64,000 nucleotides of DNA, from the NCBI GenBank assembly GCA_945862985.1, contig CAMAZF010000004.1, forward strand, positions 39,122-103,121. The letters are read 5' to 3'. The translations under genes were made by a program, and so were the position numbers. This DNA comes from Bordetella parapertussis (lineage in GTDB: Bacteria; Pseudomonadota; Gammaproteobacteria; Burkholderiales; Burkholderiaceae_A). Positions 34,558-48,018 of the stretch are shown one piece after another. Numbering within the stretch: the first letter of the stretch is position 1; the number at the start of each line of letters is the position of its first letter. The notes under the pieces were generated by a model. It was not told the origin of the DNA. It did not search any database and saw only the letters and a program-made list of their open reading frames with translations.

Positions 34558-37500
34558 GTGCGTCTCACTCAGCTTCGTCTTTCTGGATTTAAGTCCTTTG
34601 TCGATCCCACCAACCTGACGGTCTCGCGGCAGCTCGTCGGGATTGTCGGCCCCAATGGCTGTGGCAAGTCCAATGTGATTGATGCGGTCCGCTGGGTTCT
34701 GGGTGAGTCCAAAGCCTCTGAGCTTCGCGGCGAAAACATGCAGGACGTGATCTTCAACGGATCCGGTTCTCGCAAGCCCGCTGGCCGGGCCAGCGTTGAG
34801 CTGATGTTTGATAACAGCGAGGGCCGCTTGGCAGGTCCCTGGGGACGTTTCGGGGAGCTATCGGTCAAGCGTGTGCTGACTCGAGACGGCCAGTCGAGCT
34901 ATTACATCAATGGGCAGCATGTGCGCCGCAAAGACGTCTACGACCTCTTTATGGGCACGGGCCTCGGGCCTCGGGCCTACGCCATCATTGGCCAAGGGAT
35001 GATCTCGCGGGTGATTGAGTCACGACCAGAGGAGCTCCGTGTGTTCCTGGAGGAGGCTGCTGGTGTGTCCAAGTATCGTGAGCGTCGACGCGAGACCGAG
35101 GGGCGATTGGAAGATGCCCGAGAGAATCTCTCTCGGGTCGAGGATATTCGTGTTGAGCTCACCCAGCGGATTGAGTCTCTTGCTGCGCAGGCCGAAGTGG
35201 CGGAGCGCTATCAAGGGCTGGTTGCTCGAAAGACCGAGCGGCAGACGTTGCTCCTTGCGCTCAGGCGTCATGAATCGGTTGTGAGCTTGGCTCAGCAACG
35301 GCGCCATCGAGAGGCCCTGCTCACTCAGCGTGAGGCCCTCATGGCGCAGGCCGCAGCTGCGCGACAGGCCGTCGAAGCGTCACGTGAGGCCTGGGAGGCC
35401 GCTCAGCAGCAGGTCCAGCAGGCACAAACTGCGCTCTTCGAGTGCAACACCCGCGTGGCGCGGCAAGAAGCCGACGATCGCTCGCATCGCCAAGCACTCG
35501 AGCGAGCGCAGGCTGCAGTCCAGGAGGCCAAATCGGTCGAGTCGACGCTGACCGAGCAGATTGCACATAACGCTCAGACCCAATCCGAGGCGCAGACGGC
35601 GCTCTCCGGCGTCGCGCGTGAGCTGGAGGCTGCCCGCGCATCTGTGAAGCAAGCCACTGCACAGCTGGTCCCTCTGGAGACCGCCAGTGAGGAGGCCAAC
35701 CAGGCTCTGTCTGAGGCACGTGCCGTGTGTTCGGCTGCCGAGGCGGAGGAGCGAGGTCTCGCTGCGAGGCTGCTCGATGCGCAGCAGCAGCAGAAGCGCA
35801 TACAGGATCGGCTGGCCAGCGTCGCCGAGTCCATTCGAACCCTTGAGGTATTAGATCCGACCGCACTCTCGGGGGTGTTGGCTCAGCAGGCCGAGGCCGA
35901 AGTGCTTGCTGCGCAATCTGCAGAGGCATTGGCTCAGGCACAGGCTGCGCTTTCCCGTGCGGAGCAAGAGGTTCAAACGCACCGGCAAGAGGAGGCCAGC
36001 GCCCGCCGTGAGGCAGACCGGCTCAGCTCAGAGCTCTCGGCCCAACAGGCTGTCCTACGTCGACTCGAGTCTCCGGGCGCGCTTGGACCATGGCTGCAGC
36101 AGCATCAGCTCTCCGGAAAGCCCGTGCTCTGGGCCGCGCTCAAGGTCGAGGCAGGATGGCAGCAGGCGGTTGGTGCTGTGCTGGCTGATCGGCTCTCCGC
36201 GCTCTCTCTCGATCGAATGGAGGACGCTGAGGCCCTCCTTCAGACCCGCCCTCCAGCGAATCAAGTGTTCTTTTCAGGAGAGGGTCCGTCCCTCTCTGCC
36301 CCCGCGAGTGGACTCGCTGCAAAGGTCTCCGGGCCTGCGGATGTGGTCTCGCTGGCTCAGGCATGGCTAGCGGGCGCTCGAACTGCAGACGACTGGGGCC
36401 GTGCGCTCTCTTCGCGCCACACACTCTCCTCTGGGGAGTACTTTGTCACGCAAGAGGGACATCTGATTGGCCCCAACTGGGTTCGCCTTCATGGCCAGTC
36501 TCAGAATGATGGCTCCAGCCTTTTGTCTCAGAGAGACTTGGTTGAAGACCTCAAGCGTCAGGCGCAAGCTGCTGGCCTCATTCGTGATGAGGCGGTGGCA
36601 GCGCTGCAGTCCGCCGAGCAGCGCCTCGAAGGTCTTCGTCGCCAGCTGGTCAGCCTCCGCGAGGCTGAGGCGAGAGCGAAGGCCCGAGCGCATGAGCTTG
36701 AACTCACGGTCGTTCGTATTCAGGAGAAGACTGAGAGACTCAAGCAACGGGGGCAGGAGTTGGAGTCCAGTCGCCTCGCACTGGTGGCGGAGCTCCAGGC
36801 CACGGAGGCTCGTGTCAACGAGTTTCAGCAGGCCCGTCTCGCTTCTCAGCAGGCGCAGTCCAGTGGGCAGGCCCGCCTCGCGGAGGCTCAGCAGATGGCG
36901 CAGGCTTCACAGTCTGAGTGGGCTGCAGGTCGACAGACCGTGGCACGTGCTCAGGAGGTTCAAAAGAGCCTCGAACTACATGAGCGGTCGTTGCAGGAGC
37001 AGCTGGCTCGATTAAAGGCGGAGTGCGTGGGGCTGGAGGCTCGGTGCGCAGAGTCGCGTGCTCGTGCAGAGCGGGCCGCAGCGGAGTCCTCAGAGGCCCA
37101 ACTGCGTCTATCGGAGAGCCAGTTACAGGGGCTTTTAGAGGAGCGTGTGGCGCGTGAAACTGAGCTCTCCGCTGCACGAGACGCAGCCGATGGAATGGGC
37201 CACGCCGTACGTGAACAGGACGAGACTCGCCTTCGTCTCGAGCGCGAAGCGATGCCATTGGCCGAGCAGTCAGCCCAGGCCGAGGCTGCGATTGCGGGTG
37301 CGCAGGCGACCATCGAGCAGATCGATCAACAGGTTCAGGATCTCGGGCTCGAACTTCACACGGTGACTGCGGGTTGGCCCGCATTCGAGATGCCAGAGCA
37401 GCAGCCCAAGCCGTCCACAGTCTCGGCCGATGTCAGCCGGCTCACACGGGAAATAGAAGCACTCGGCCCGGTCAATCTTGCTGCACTCCAGGAGCTGGAG

Positions 37501-38064
37501 CAGTCTCGCGAGCGGCAGGGTTTTCTTGAGTCCCAGGCGGCAGACCTGCTCAGCGCTGTGGAGACCCTCGAAGATGCCATTCGCAAGATTGATCGCGAGA
37601 GCAGAGCGCTCTTGCAATCGACCTATGACACGGTGAATTCCAACTTTTCTAAGCTCTTTCCAAGTCTCTTCGGTGGTGGGGAGGCGCGACTGGTGCTCAC
37701 TGGTGACGAGATCCTGGATGCCGGTGTCCAGGTGATGGCCCAACCTCCGGGAAAAAAGAACAGCAGCATTCATCTGCTCTCGGGCGGCGAGAAGGCCTTG
37801 ACCGCGACCGCACTGGTCTTCGCGCTCTTTCAGCTCAATCCCGCGCCTTTCTGTCTGCTGGATGAAGTGGATGCGCCACTCGATGACCCCAACACGGAGC
37901 GTCTCTGCCGATTGGTCAAAGAGATGTCCGCGGCCACGCAGTTTATTTTCATTACACACAACAAGATCGCCATGGAGCTCGCAGAGCATCTGGTCGGGGT
38001 CACCATGCAGGAGCAAGGGGTGTCACGGCTGGTGGCCGTCGATCTCGAGGCGCAGGCTGTCTAG
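34558..38064 (+). CDS. smc: chromosome segregation protein SMC
   Basis: Structural maintenance of chromosomes ATPase, 1168 aa. N-terminal Walker A VGPNGCGKSNVIDAVRWVLG, long Ala/Gln/Glu-rich coiled coils on either side of a hinge (about residues 505-665), and a C-terminal head with signature LLSGGEKALTATAL and Walker B FCLLDEVDAPLDD. Start GTG 34558 (MRLTQLRLSGFKSF) has AAGGAG 8-9 bases upstream; a longer frame from 34513 adds non-family residues. Betaproteobacteria use SMC, often without MukB. scpA/scpB are not in the window. Confidence 0.97.
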   Translation: MRLTQLRLSGFKSFVDPTNLTVSRQLVGIVGPNGCGKSNVIDAVRWVLGESKASELRGENMQDVIFNGSGSRKPAGRASVELMFDNSEGRLAGPWGRFGELSVKRVLTRDGQSSYYINGQHVRRKDVYDLFMGTGLGPRAYAIIGQGMISRVIESRPEELRVFLEEAAGVSKYRERRRETEGRLEDARENLSRVEDIRVELTQRIESLAAQAEVAERYQGLVARKTERQTLLLALRRHESVVSLAQQRRHREALLTQREALMAQAAAARQAVEASREAWEAAQQQVQQAQTALFECNTRVARQEADDRSHRQALERAQAAVQEAKSVESTLTEQIAHNAQTQSEAQTALSGVARELEAARASVKQATAQLVPLETASEEANQALSEARAVCSAAEAEERGLAARLLDAQQQQKRIQDRLASVAESIRTLEVLDPTALSGVLAQQAEAEVLAAQSAEALAQAQAALSRAEQEVQTHRQEEASARREADRLSSELSAQQAVLRRLESPGALGPWLQQHQLSGKPVLWAALKVEAGWQQAVGAVLADRLSALSLDRMEDAEALLQTRPPANQVFFSGEGPSLSAPASGLAAKVSGPADVVSLAQAWLAGARTADDWGRALSSRHTLSSGEYFVTQEGHLIGPNWVRLHGQSQNDGSSLLSQRDLVEDLKRQAQAAGLIRDEAVAALQSAEQRLEGLRRQLVSLREAEARAKARAHELELTVVRIQEKTERLKQRGQELESSRLALVAELQATEARVNEFQQARLASQQAQSSGQARLAEAQQMAQASQSEWAAGRQTVARAQEVQKSLELHERSLQEQLARLKAECVGLEARCAESRARAERAAAESSEAQLRLSESQLQGLLEERVARETELSAARDAADGMGHAVREQDETRLRLEREAMPLAEQSAQAEAAIAGAQATIEQIDQQVQDLGLELHTVTAGWPAFEMPEQQPKPSTVSADVSRLTREIEALGPVNLAALQELEQSRERQGFLESQAADLLSAVETLEDAIRKIDRESRALLQSTYDTVNSNFSKLFPSLFGGGEARLVLTGDEILDAGVQVMAQPPGKKNSSIHLLSGGEKALTATALVFALFQLNPAPFCLLDEVDAPLDDPNTERLCRLVKEMSAATQFIFITHNKIAMELAEHLVGVTMQEQGVSRLVAVDLEAQAV

Positions 38065-38067
38065 AGC

Positions 38068-41098
<3,031 letters not shown>

Positions 41099-41107
41099 GA
41101 ATCCCTC

Positions 41108-42001
41108 ATGACGATGATTGCGCCGAAGCGCGTTCGAAAGGCGGTCTTTCCGGTGGCGGGGCTGGGGACGCGCTTTCTGCCCGCGACCAAGGCGAGCCCC
41201 AAAGAGATGCTGCCGATCGTGGATAAGCCACTCATTCAATACGCCGTGGAAGAGGCGGTGGCTGCAGGCATCACGGAGATGATTTTCATCACCGGACGGT
41301 CCAAGCGAGCCATTGAGGATCACTTCGACAAGGCGTCTGAACTCGAGGCGGAGCTCGAAGCCAAAGGGAAGAAGGCTCTGCTGGAGGTGGTCCGAAGCGT
41401 CACCCCGCCCGGAGTCAACTGCATTTACATTCGTCAGGCAGAGCCCCTTGGCCTCGGTCACGCGGTGCTTTGCGCCCGCCCGGTGGTGGGAGATGAGCCT
41501 TTTGCCGTCATCTTGGCTGACGACCTGATGGATGCCGGGGAGGGGGGGGTCTCGGTGATGGCCCAGATGGTGCAGGTCTACGAAAAACATCTCGCCAGCA
41601 TTGTGGCGGTTCAGGATGTGCCGCCCTCAGAGACCCACAAGTACGGCATCGTGGCGAGCAGCCCTTGGGGGCAGCGCACAGAACGTATCACCTCCATTGT
41701 GGAGAAGCCTGCGCAGGGAACAGCCCCCTCGACACTCGCGGTGGTGGGTCGTTACCTGCTCACCCCTCGGCTCTTTGACATCCTGTCAAAGCTTCCACCG
41801 GGTAAGGGTGGAGAGATTCAGCTCACAGATGGAATTGCTCGGCTGCTCGAGGATGAGCCCATCTTGGCGTATCGCTATGAGGGCACTCGATTCGACTGCG
41901 GCTCTAAGTTGGGGTATCTGCAGGCGAATGTCACTCTGGCTCGTCGCCACCCAGATGAGGGCGCAGCGTTTGAGGCCTGGCTGCGCTCTACCGTTCTCTA
42001 A
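41108..42001 (+). CDS. galU: UTP-glucose-1-phosphate uridylyltransferase
   Basis: Makes UDP-glucose for envelope polysaccharides. 297 aa. Nucleotide-binding [20 protein letters not shown] at the N-terminus, [24 protein letters not shown] with metal-binding Asp, and the [12 protein letters not shown] sugar-binding segment. ATG 41108 with AGGAA upstream. The last gene of the smc-zipA-ligA-galU run; its TAA overlaps the glnD TAG tail to tail by 4 bp (CTAA). Confidence 0.95.
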   Translation: MTMIAPKRVRKAVFPVAGLGTRFLPATKASPKEMLPIVDKPLIQYAVEEAVAAGITEMIFITGRSKRAIEDHFDKASELEAELEAKGKKALLEVVRSVTPPGVNCIYIRQAEPLGLGHAVLCARPVVGDEPFAVILADDLMDAGEGGVSVMAQMVQVYEKHLASIVAVQDVPPSETHKYGIVASSPWGQRTERITSIVEKPAQGTAPSTLAVVGRYLLTPRLFDILSKLPPGKGGEIQLTDGIARLLEDEPILAYRYEGTRFDCGSKLGYLQANVTLARRHPDEGAAFEAWLRSTVL

Positions 42002-44610
42002 GCCGCAAGGGGCGTAGGCTCGGTTCTCAGCGCTGCGAGCAATGCACGCTCCAGGGCGAGCTGGCTTCGGTCGTGATGGAGATTGCCGCCCTGAAGCAGA
42101 AAGACGTCTTCGGCGCGCTCACCTAATGTCGTGATTCTCGCGCTGGCAATGTCGACCCCGAACTGTGCGAGTTGATAAGCAATGGCATACAGCAGGCCTG
42201 GTCGGTCAACGGTGGTGAGGCTCAGCGTAAAGGTCTGCTGATTCTCATCGGGCGTGATTTGGACGGTGGTGGGGAGTGGGAAGCTACGCGACTGGCGGGA
42301 GAGCTTGCCCAGCTGAGGGTCTGGTAAAGATGCAGGACCTTCCATGAGTCGACGCAGGTCGTCACTGATCAGGCTGAGCATGGGCCGCTGGTGGCCTTCG
42401 AGGTGACGTGCGTCCAGCATGAAGGAGTCGAGCGCATAGCCCTGGGACGTGGTGTGAATCTGGGCGTCGAGTACAGCAAGACCCTTGGTGTGAAAGTACC
42501 CGGCGAGACGGGCAAACAGGGCGGAGGTGTCTCGCACGTAGACCATGACCTGCATGACTTCACCCCCAGCCGCCAATCGGGCTGCGACTGAAATCGCTTC
42601 GCGGTCGCTGTGAATTCGGCTGGCGTGCCAGGCGATGTCGGAGGCCTCATGACGAAGGAAATACCCCAGAGGGAGGGTGGACCAGAGCGCCTGCGCGCGT
42701 TCTGGATCTCCGCCCTCTAGTTGAATGAGACGAAGGGCCTCAGTGCGCTTGGTCTTGAGCGCGGCCTGTTGTAGCGCCTGAGGGGCATGGTCTGCATGAT
42801 TGGTCTCGAGAACCGCTCGGGTCTGTCGGTAGAGGGCTGCCAGCAATCTGCCCTTCCAGTGATTCCAAACCTTCGGGCTGGTGCCACGAATATCTGCGAC
42901 GGTGAGGATGTAGAGCGCTTGGAGTCGCTCAATGCTCTGGACCTTGGCAGCGAATCGGGTGATCACCTCCGGGTCGGCAAGGTCCTGCTTTTGCGCGACC
43001 GTGGACATGGTCAAGTGTTCAGCGACGAGAAACTGAAGCAGCTCTGCCGTCTCGGTGTCCAGTCCGAACTGTCTGGCAAATCGACGGACCTCAAGCTCCC
43101 CAAGCTGGGAGTGATCGCCCCCTCGGCCTTTCGCAACATCGTGAAACAGCGCGGCGAGATAGAGCTTCCAGGGGGCACCAAAGTCGGACATCAGCTCGGT
43201 GAGTTCCGGAAACTCGTGGGCGTGTTCGTCCATGCTGAGTCGACGCAAATTGCGAATGACCTGAAGGATGTGCTGATCCACCGTGTACACATGGAACAGG
43301 TCGTGCTGCATCTGCCCGATGATGCGCCGGAAAACGGGAAGCATTCGACCGAGGATGCCCAGATCGTTCATGAGTCTCAGGGCATGAACGACTCCCTTAG
43401 GCTCTTGAAAGAGTGCGAGGAATGCAGCCTTATTCTCCGCTTGCTCCCGAAACGATTTGTTCACCCGAACGCGAGCATTCCAGAGTGCGCGTCTGGCCCT
43501 TGCGGTCATTTCGCGACGGGTGGAGTGACGAGCCATCATGAAAAAGGCTCGAAGAATGGCGCCAGGCTCACGCTCGAACAAATCGTCGGTCTGGATGTCA
43601 AGAAGGCCACGAGTTTCACAAAACTCTGAATCGAGTACCCGAGACGCTGTGGGGTGCTGGGTCCGCTGAGTCTGACTAAACGACTCGACGTTGGCCAGAA
43701 GAAGAGAAGTGACCTGCGAGACAATCTTGGCCGCCACGTAGTAGCGCTGCATCAGCACCTCGCTGACTCTGCGCCCAGGTTTGGCTTCCAATCCAAACCG
43801 CGCGGCAATCGTGCTCTGGAGATCAAAGACCAGACGGTCTTCCCGTCGCCCGGTGGAAAGGTGCAAATAAGCGCGAAGTGTCTGTAGGTAGTGCTGCTGT
43901 CGACTGAGCTGACCGGCTTCCTGGCGAGTCAGGAGGCCGGCTCGCGCCAGACTGGACCAATCATCGCCAAGTCCATAGCCCTTGGCGATCCAGAGCACCG
44001 CCTGCAGATCACGAAGGCCCCCAGGGCTCTCCTTGATATGGGGCTCTAGCGCATAGGGGGTGTCTTGAAACCGATGGTGGCGCTGTTGCATCTCCAAGCG
44101 CTTGCCTTGTGCAAACGTCTCGGGATCAATCGTCCGACGCCAGAGGTCCTGGACTTGCTCCGCACAGTCTGTTGGCCCAGCCAGTCGCCGACACTCCAAC
44201 AAGGCTGTCGCTACGGTGAGGTCATCGCGCGCTTGCTGCGCGCAATCCTCGAGGCTTCTGACGCTGTGACCCGCATCGAGTCCGCAGTCCCACAGGGCCG
44301 TGACAAACTCACCAATGGCTTCTTGCTCCTCGACATTGGGTTCTCCCGGTTGAGGGAGCAGGATGAGCAGGTCGATGTCGGAGTAGGGGGAGAGTTCACC
44401 TCGGCCATACCCTCCGACGGCCAGCAGTCCGACGGAGGCCAAGCGCTTGCCCGGCCAGAGGGACAGGATGATCTTGTCGATGTCTCGCGAAAGCCCTGTT
44501 AAAAGGGCCCCCGCTGGCTTACCCGCTTCCCAACCCGCAGCGTTTCGAGCGCGTACGTCCGCGACACGCGCCTTTGCGGAGAGGGCCGAGCGGGTTGGCG
44601 GAGTGGCCAT
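41998..44610 (-). CDS. glnD: [protein-PII] uridylyltransferase / uridylyl-removing enzyme
   Basis: Nitrogen sensor that uridylylates or de-uridylylates PII according to glutamine level. 870 aa from ATG 44610. The nucleotidyltransferase domain has [17 protein letters not shown] (about residues 66-82), a central HD domain holds [15 protein letters not shown], and two C-terminal ACT domains bind glutamine ([35 protein letters not shown]). Lies 30 bp after map on the same strand, an arrangement shared with E. coli. Confidence 0.96.
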   Translation of the reverse strand: MATPPTRSALSAKARVADVRARNAAGWEAGKPAGALLTGLSRDIDKIILSLWPGKRLASVGLLAVGGYGRGELSPYSDIDLLILLPQPGEPNVEEQEAIGEFVTALWDCGLDAGHSVRSLEDCAQQARDDLTVATALLECRRLAGPTDCAEQVQDLWRRTIDPETFAQGKRLEMQQRHHRFQDTPYALEPHIKESPGGLRDLQAVLWIAKGYGLGDDWSSLARAGLLTRQEAGQLSRQQHYLQTLRAYLHLSTGRREDRLVFDLQSTIAARFGLEAKPGRRVSEVLMQRYYVAAKIVSQVTSLLLANVESFSQTQRTQHPTASRVLDSEFCETRGLLDIQTDDLFEREPGAILRAFFMMARHSTRREMTARARRALWNARVRVNKSFREQAENKAAFLALFQEPKGVVHALRLMNDLGILGRMLPVFRRIIGQMQHDLFHVYTVDQHILQVIRNLRRLSMDEHAHEFPELTELMSDFGAPWKLYLAALFHDVAKGRGGDHSQLGELEVRRFARQFGLDTETAELLQFLVAEHLTMSTVAQKQDLADPEVITRFAAKVQSIERLQALYILTVADIRGTSPKVWNHWKGRLLAALYRQTRAVLETNHADHAPQALQQAALKTKRTEALRLIQLEGGDPERAQALWSTLPLGYFLRHEASDIAWHASRIHSDREAISVAARLAAGGEVMQVMVYVRDTSALFARLAGYFHTKGLAVLDAQIHTTSQGYALDSFMLDARHLEGHQRPMLSLISDDLRRLMEGPASLPDPQLGKLSRQSRSFPLPTTVQITPDENQQTFTLSLTTVDRPGLLYAIAYQLAQFGVDIASARITTLGERAEDVFLLQGGNLHHDRSQLALERALLAALRTEPTPLAA

Positions 44611-44640
44611 CAAAGGAGAGGCTGCCAGAGGAGGGGCTGC

Positions 44641-45435
44641 CTAGGCCCGATCGCGATCGGGGCTGCCTTCCGAAACGGTGAGGACCGAGAACCCTGCGTC
44701 AGTGACCAACACCGTGTGCTCCCATTGGGCCGAGAGGCTGTGATCTTTGGTCACAATGGTCCAGCCATCTGCCAGCTCCCGAATGTCTGCACGCCCGGCG
44801 TTGATCATGGGCTCGATGGTGAAGGTCATGCCTGGCACCAGCTTCATTCCCGTTCCTGGCTTCCCATAGTGAAGGACCTGAGGGTCTTCATGAAAGACCT
44901 TGCCAATCCCATGGCCACAGAATTCACGGACCACCGAGAACCCGTGACCTTCCGCATGCCTCTGAATGGCATGGCCAATATCGCCCAGTGTCTTCCCTGG
45001 AGCAACCTGCTCAATGCCCTTCCACATACATTCGTGAGTCACCTCAACCAGGCGCTTGGCCGCCACGGAAGGGCTGCCGACCATGAACATCCGACTGGTG
45101 TCGCCGTGATAGCCATTCTTAATGACCGTGATGTCGATGTTGAGGATGTCGCCGTTCTTGAGCAGCTTGGACCCTGGAACCCCATGGCATACCTGGTGGT
45201 TCACTGAGGTGCAGATGGATTTGGGATACGGCGAGTAGCCCGGTGGGCAATAGTTCAGCGGCGCAGGGATGGTCCCCTGCACATTCACCATGAAGTCGTG
45301 GCAGAGGCGATCGATCGCCTCGGTTGTGACTCCCGGTTTCACGTGGGGGGTAATGGAGTCCAGAACCTCGCTGGCGAGGCGTCCGGCAAGGCGCATGCCT
45401 TCTATGTCTTCAGGTGATTTGATTGAAACGGCCAT
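44641..45435 (-). CDS. map: methionine aminopeptidase type I
   Basis: Removes the N-terminal Met from nascent proteins. 264 aa. All five metal ligands are visible: Asp in LNIDITV, Asp in YHGDTSRMF, His in HGIGKVFHEDP, Glu in TIEPMINAG, Glu in QWEHTVLVT. CTSVNHQVCHGVP is the type I signature. ATG 45435 lies only 107 bp from the rpsB start on the other strand. A minus-strand TATGAT (45452-45447) is its likely -10. Confidence 0.97.
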   Translation of the reverse strand: MAVSIKSPEDIEGMRLAGRLASEVLDSITPHVKPGVTTEAIDRLCHDFMVNVQGTIPAPLNYCPPGYSPYPKSICTSVNHQVCHGVPGSKLLKNGDILNIDITVIKNGYHGDTSRMFMVGSPSVAAKRLVEVTHECMWKGIEQVAPGKTLGDIGHAIQRHAEGHGFSVVREFCGHGIGKVFHEDPQVLHYGKPGTGMKLVPGMTFTIEPMINAGRADIRELADGWTIVTKDHSLSAQWEHTVLVTDAGFSVLTVSEGSPDRDRA

Positions 45436-45452
45436 AAATTGTTAAAATCATA
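45419..45452. promoter_or_regulatory. divergent promoter region of rpsB and map
   Basis: For rpsB: TTGATT (45419-45424), 18-bp spacer, TAAAAT (45443-45448), preceded by TG one base away (extended -10). Predicted start is near 45455, giving a leader of about 88 nt. For map: minus-strand TATGAT at 45452-45447 overlaps it, placing the map start close to its ATG at 45435. The rpsB -35 lies inside the map coding sequence. Confidence 0.55.
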
Positions 45453-45464
45453 CGCTTTTAAGCC

Positions 45465-45513
45465 ACGCGCTGCGGCGCAAGGGTGTGCCCCCGTGCACCG
45501 AGCCGCAAAGCGT
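45465..45513 (+). promoter_or_regulatory. two-stage hairpin in the rpsB leader, candidate S2 control element
   Basis: Outer stem: ACGCGCTGCGGC (45465-45476) against GCCGCAAAGCGT (45502-45513), 10 of 12 pairs. Inner stem: GGTGTGC (45482-45488) against GTGCACC (45493-45499) with loop CCCC and two G-U pairs. The structure fills most of the leader and ends about 29 bases before the rpsB ATG. Ribosomal protein S2 represses its own operon through a leader RNA in gammaproteobacteria; a similar role here is inferred, not shown. Confidence 0.4.
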
Positions 45514-45542
45514 TAGATCCAACCCTTGCCTGGAGAAAACCC

Positions 45543-46298
45543 ATGTCGTCAGTATCAATGCGTGAAATGTTGGAAGCTGGAGTCCATTTCGGACACCAAA
45601 CCCGTTTCTGGAATCCCAAGATGGCCCCCTTCATTTTCGGCCATCGCAACAAGATTCACATCATCAACCTTGAGGCCACTGTGGCTAACATGACGGACGC
45701 CATCAAGTTCGTGCGTCAGTTGTCCTCGCGTCGAGGCAGCATCATGTTCGTGGGCACCAAGCGGTCCTCCCGCGAGATCATTCAAGAAGAAGCCACTCGC
45801 GCGGGTATGCCCTACGTGGATCAGCGCTGGTTAGGCGGAATGCTCACCAACTTCAAGACTGTCAAAACCTCCATCAAGCGCCTGAAAGATATGGAGGCCT
45901 TGGCAGAGGATGGTGGCCTGGAGCGCATGTCCAAGAAAGAGGCGCTCTCGCACAGCCGTGAGCTCGAGAAGCTTAACAAGACCCTCGGTGGAATCAAGGA
46001 CATGGCTGGCCTGCCCGACGCCCTGTTCGTGGTTGACGTGGGCTATCACAAGATTGCCATTCAGGAAGCCAACAAGCTGGGCATTCCCGTGGTCGGCGTG
46101 GTCGACACCAATCACTCCCCCGAAGGCGTGGATTACGTCATTCCTGGCAACGACGATGCCAGCCGTGCGGTTCGCTTGTACGCTCGGGCGGTCGCCGATG
46201 CCATCCTGGAGGGACGTCACGATGCAGTCGCCGACGTGGTTGCTGCGGTCCAGGAGTCTGAAGAGTTTGTAGAAGTCAACGAGGAGGCCTCGGCATAA
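45543..46298 (+). CDS. rpsB: 30S ribosomal protein S2
   Basis: 251 aa ribosomal protein uS2. N-terminal [20 protein letters not shown], then [36 protein letters not shown] and [20 protein letters not shown], all highly conserved. Start ATG 45543 follows CTGGAGAAAA; a longer frame from 45483 runs through the structured leader and is rejected. First gene of the long cluster; followed by a hairpin-T tract before tsf. Confidence 0.98.
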   Translation: MSSVSMREMLEAGVHFGHQTRFWNPKMAPFIFGHRNKIHIINLEATVANMTDAIKFVRQLSSRRGSIMFVGTKRSSREIIQEEATRAGMPYVDQRWLGGMLTNFKTVKTSIKRLKDMEALAEDGGLERMSKKEALSHSRELEKLNKTLGGIKDMAGLPDALFVVDVGYHKIAIQEANKLGIPVVGVVDTNHSPEGVDYVIPGNDDASRAVRLYARAVADAILEGRHDAVADVVAAVQESEEFVEVNEEASA

Positions 46299-46319
46299 CC
46301 GAGTCCCCACTGCATCACG

Positions 46320-46344
46320 AGGGGCTCACCGGCCCCTTTTTTTT
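46320..46344 (+). terminator. intercistronic terminator/attenuator between rpsB and tsf
   Basis: Stem AGGGGC (46320-46325) with GCCCCT (46332-46337), 6-base loop TCACCG, followed by eight T including the last paired one (46337-46344). It lies 21 bp after rpsB and 22 bp before the tsf ATG. Because tsf continues on the same strand with no clear new promoter, it probably acts as a partial terminator setting the S2 to EF-Ts ratio, as known for E. coli rpsB-tsf. Confidence 0.75.
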
Positions 46345-46366
46345 AAACTGAACATTGGAGAAGAAG

Positions 46367-47248
46367 ATGCCTGAGATCACCGCTGGAATGGTCAAGGAGC
46401 TGCGTGAAAAGACCGACGCACCCATGATGGAATGTAAGAAGGCCCTGACCGAAGCCGACGGAGACATGACCAAAGCTGAGGAAATCCTGCGCGTTCGGCT
46501 GGGTTCCAAGGCCTCAAAGGCTGCCACGCGCATCGCGGCTGAGGGCATTGTGGCCATTGCCATCGAGGGCAACCAAGGCGTTATGCTGGAAATCAACTGC
46601 GAGACCGATTTCGTCGCCAAGAACGACGACTTCCTGGCTTTTGCAGACAACGTTGCACGCCTCATCCTGAAGCATGCGGTCACCAGCGTCGATGAGGTCT
46701 CCGCTCTGGCCCTTGGCGACGGCACTGTGGAGTCCGTACGGGCGGCTTTGGTGGGCAAAATCGGCGAAAACATGACCCTGCGTCGCTTTGTGAAGCAGAC
46801 CGCAAAGGGCCAGTTCTCCAGCTACATTCATGGCGGCTCCAAGATTGGCGTGTTGCTCGATCTCCAAGGTGGTGACGAGCAGCTTGGCCGTGACCTGGCC
46901 ATGCACATTGCCGCCTCGAAGCCCAAGTCTCTTGACTCCAGTGGCGTCGATGCAGCCCTCATTGAGTCAGAGAAGCGTGTCGCGGCAGAGAAGGCAGCCG
47001 AGTCTGGCAAGCCCGCCGATATCGTTGCGAAGATGGTGGATGGCGCCGTTGCAAAGTTTCTCAAGGACGTCACCCTGCTGGGTCAGGTCTTTGTGAAGGC
47101 AGAAGATGGCAAGCAGACCATCGAGCAGCTCCTCAAGGCTAAGGGAGCGCAGATTCATGGCTTCACCCTCTACATCGTGGGCGAGGGCATCGAGAAGAAG
47201 GTGACTGATTTCGCAGCAGAGGTCGCAGCAGCAGCCCGCGGCGCTTAA
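46367..47248 (+). CDS. tsf: translation elongation factor Ts
   Basis: Guanine-nucleotide exchange factor for EF-Tu, 293 aa. N-terminal UBA-like domain [20 protein letters not shown] (signature 1), then [20 protein letters not shown] (signature 2), a core and a C-terminal module. Start ATG 46367 with GGAGAAG just upstream; an in-frame TTG at 46355 is part of that ribosome site and is rejected. pyrH begins 28 bp after the stop. Confidence 0.98.
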   Translation: MPEITAGMVKELREKTDAPMMECKKALTEADGDMTKAEEILRVRLGSKASKAATRIAAEGIVAIAIEGNQGVMLEINCETDFVAKNDDFLAFADNVARLILKHAVTSVDEVSALALGDGTVESVRAALVGKIGENMTLRRFVKQTAKGQFSSYIHGGSKIGVLLDLQGGDEQLGRDLAMHIAASKPKSLDSSGVDAALIESEKRVAAEKAAESGKPADIVAKMVDGAVAKFLKDVTLLGQVFVKAEDGKQTIEQLLKAKGAQIHGFTLYIVGEGIEKKVTDFAAEVAAAARGA

Positions 47249-47276
47249 AGCATCCATCCCTCATTCAGGAGTTCTC

Positions 47277-47993
47277 ATGTCTGCTCAGCCTTTTCGCCGT
47301 GTTTTGCTGAAGCTCTCTGGTGAAGCCCTCATGGGGGATTCGGCCTACGGCATTGATAAGGGCACGCTCGATCGCATCGTGGAAGAGCTTGCCCAGGTCA
47401 CTGCGTTTGGGACGCAGCTGGCTGTGGTGATCGGGGGCGGCAATATTTTTCGTGGTGTCGCGCTGGGCTCCACGGGCATGGACCGTGCCACTGCCGATTA
47501 CATGGGCATGATTGCGACCGTGATGAATGCGCTCGCATTACAGGACGCCATCCGCCAAAAAGGTCTCCAGGCTCGGGTGCAGTCTGCGCTGCGGATTGAC
47601 CAGGTTGTGGAGCCTTACATTCGCCCGAAGGCCATCCGCTACCTCGAAGAGGGCAAGATCGTCATTTTCGCAGCGGGCACAGGGAACCCCTTCTTCACCA
47701 CCGATACCGCCGCTGCACTGCGGGGGGCCGAGATTGGTGCTGAGGTGGTGCTGAAGGCCACCAAGGTCGATGGCATTTACACGGCCGATCCAGCCAAAGA
47801 CCCTCAAGCCACGCGCTATGATCAAGTGAGCTTCGACGAAGCGATTTCTCGTAACCTCAAGGTGATGGACGCAACAGCCTTTGCGCTCTGTCGAGATCAA
47901 AGACTCCCCATTCGGGTGTTAAGCGTATTCAAGCCTGGGGCCCTATTGTCCGCCGTTCGCGGGGAGCCTGAGGGCACCCTGGTTCATGTGTAG
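47277..47993 (+). CDS. pyrH: UMP kinase
   Basis: Hexameric bacterial UMP kinase of the amino-acid-kinase fold, 238 aa; UMP to UDP for nucleotide and sugar-nucleotide synthesis. [14 protein letters not shown] at the N-terminus, [31 protein letters not shown] and [19 protein letters not shown] are diagnostic. ATG 47277 preceded by CAGGAG. Fits the conserved tsf-pyrH-frr order. Confidence 0.98.
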   Translation: MSAQPFRRVLLKLSGEALMGDSAYGIDKGTLDRIVEELAQVTAFGTQLAVVIGGGNIFRGVALGSTGMDRATADYMGMIATVMNALALQDAIRQKGLQARVQSALRIDQVVEPYIRPKAIRYLEEGKIVIFAAGTGNPFFTTDTAAALRGAEIGAEVVLKATKVDGIYTADPAKDPQATRYDQVSFDEAISRNLKVMDATAFALCRDQRLPIRVLSVFKPGALLSAVRGEPEGTLVHV

Positions 47994-48018
47994 ACTGCGT
48001 TGTAGAGGAGAAGACTGA

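Noticed and set aside
42787..43629. Open frame of 280 codons on the plus strand
   Set aside because: Antisense to glnD including its HD domain; shadow frame.
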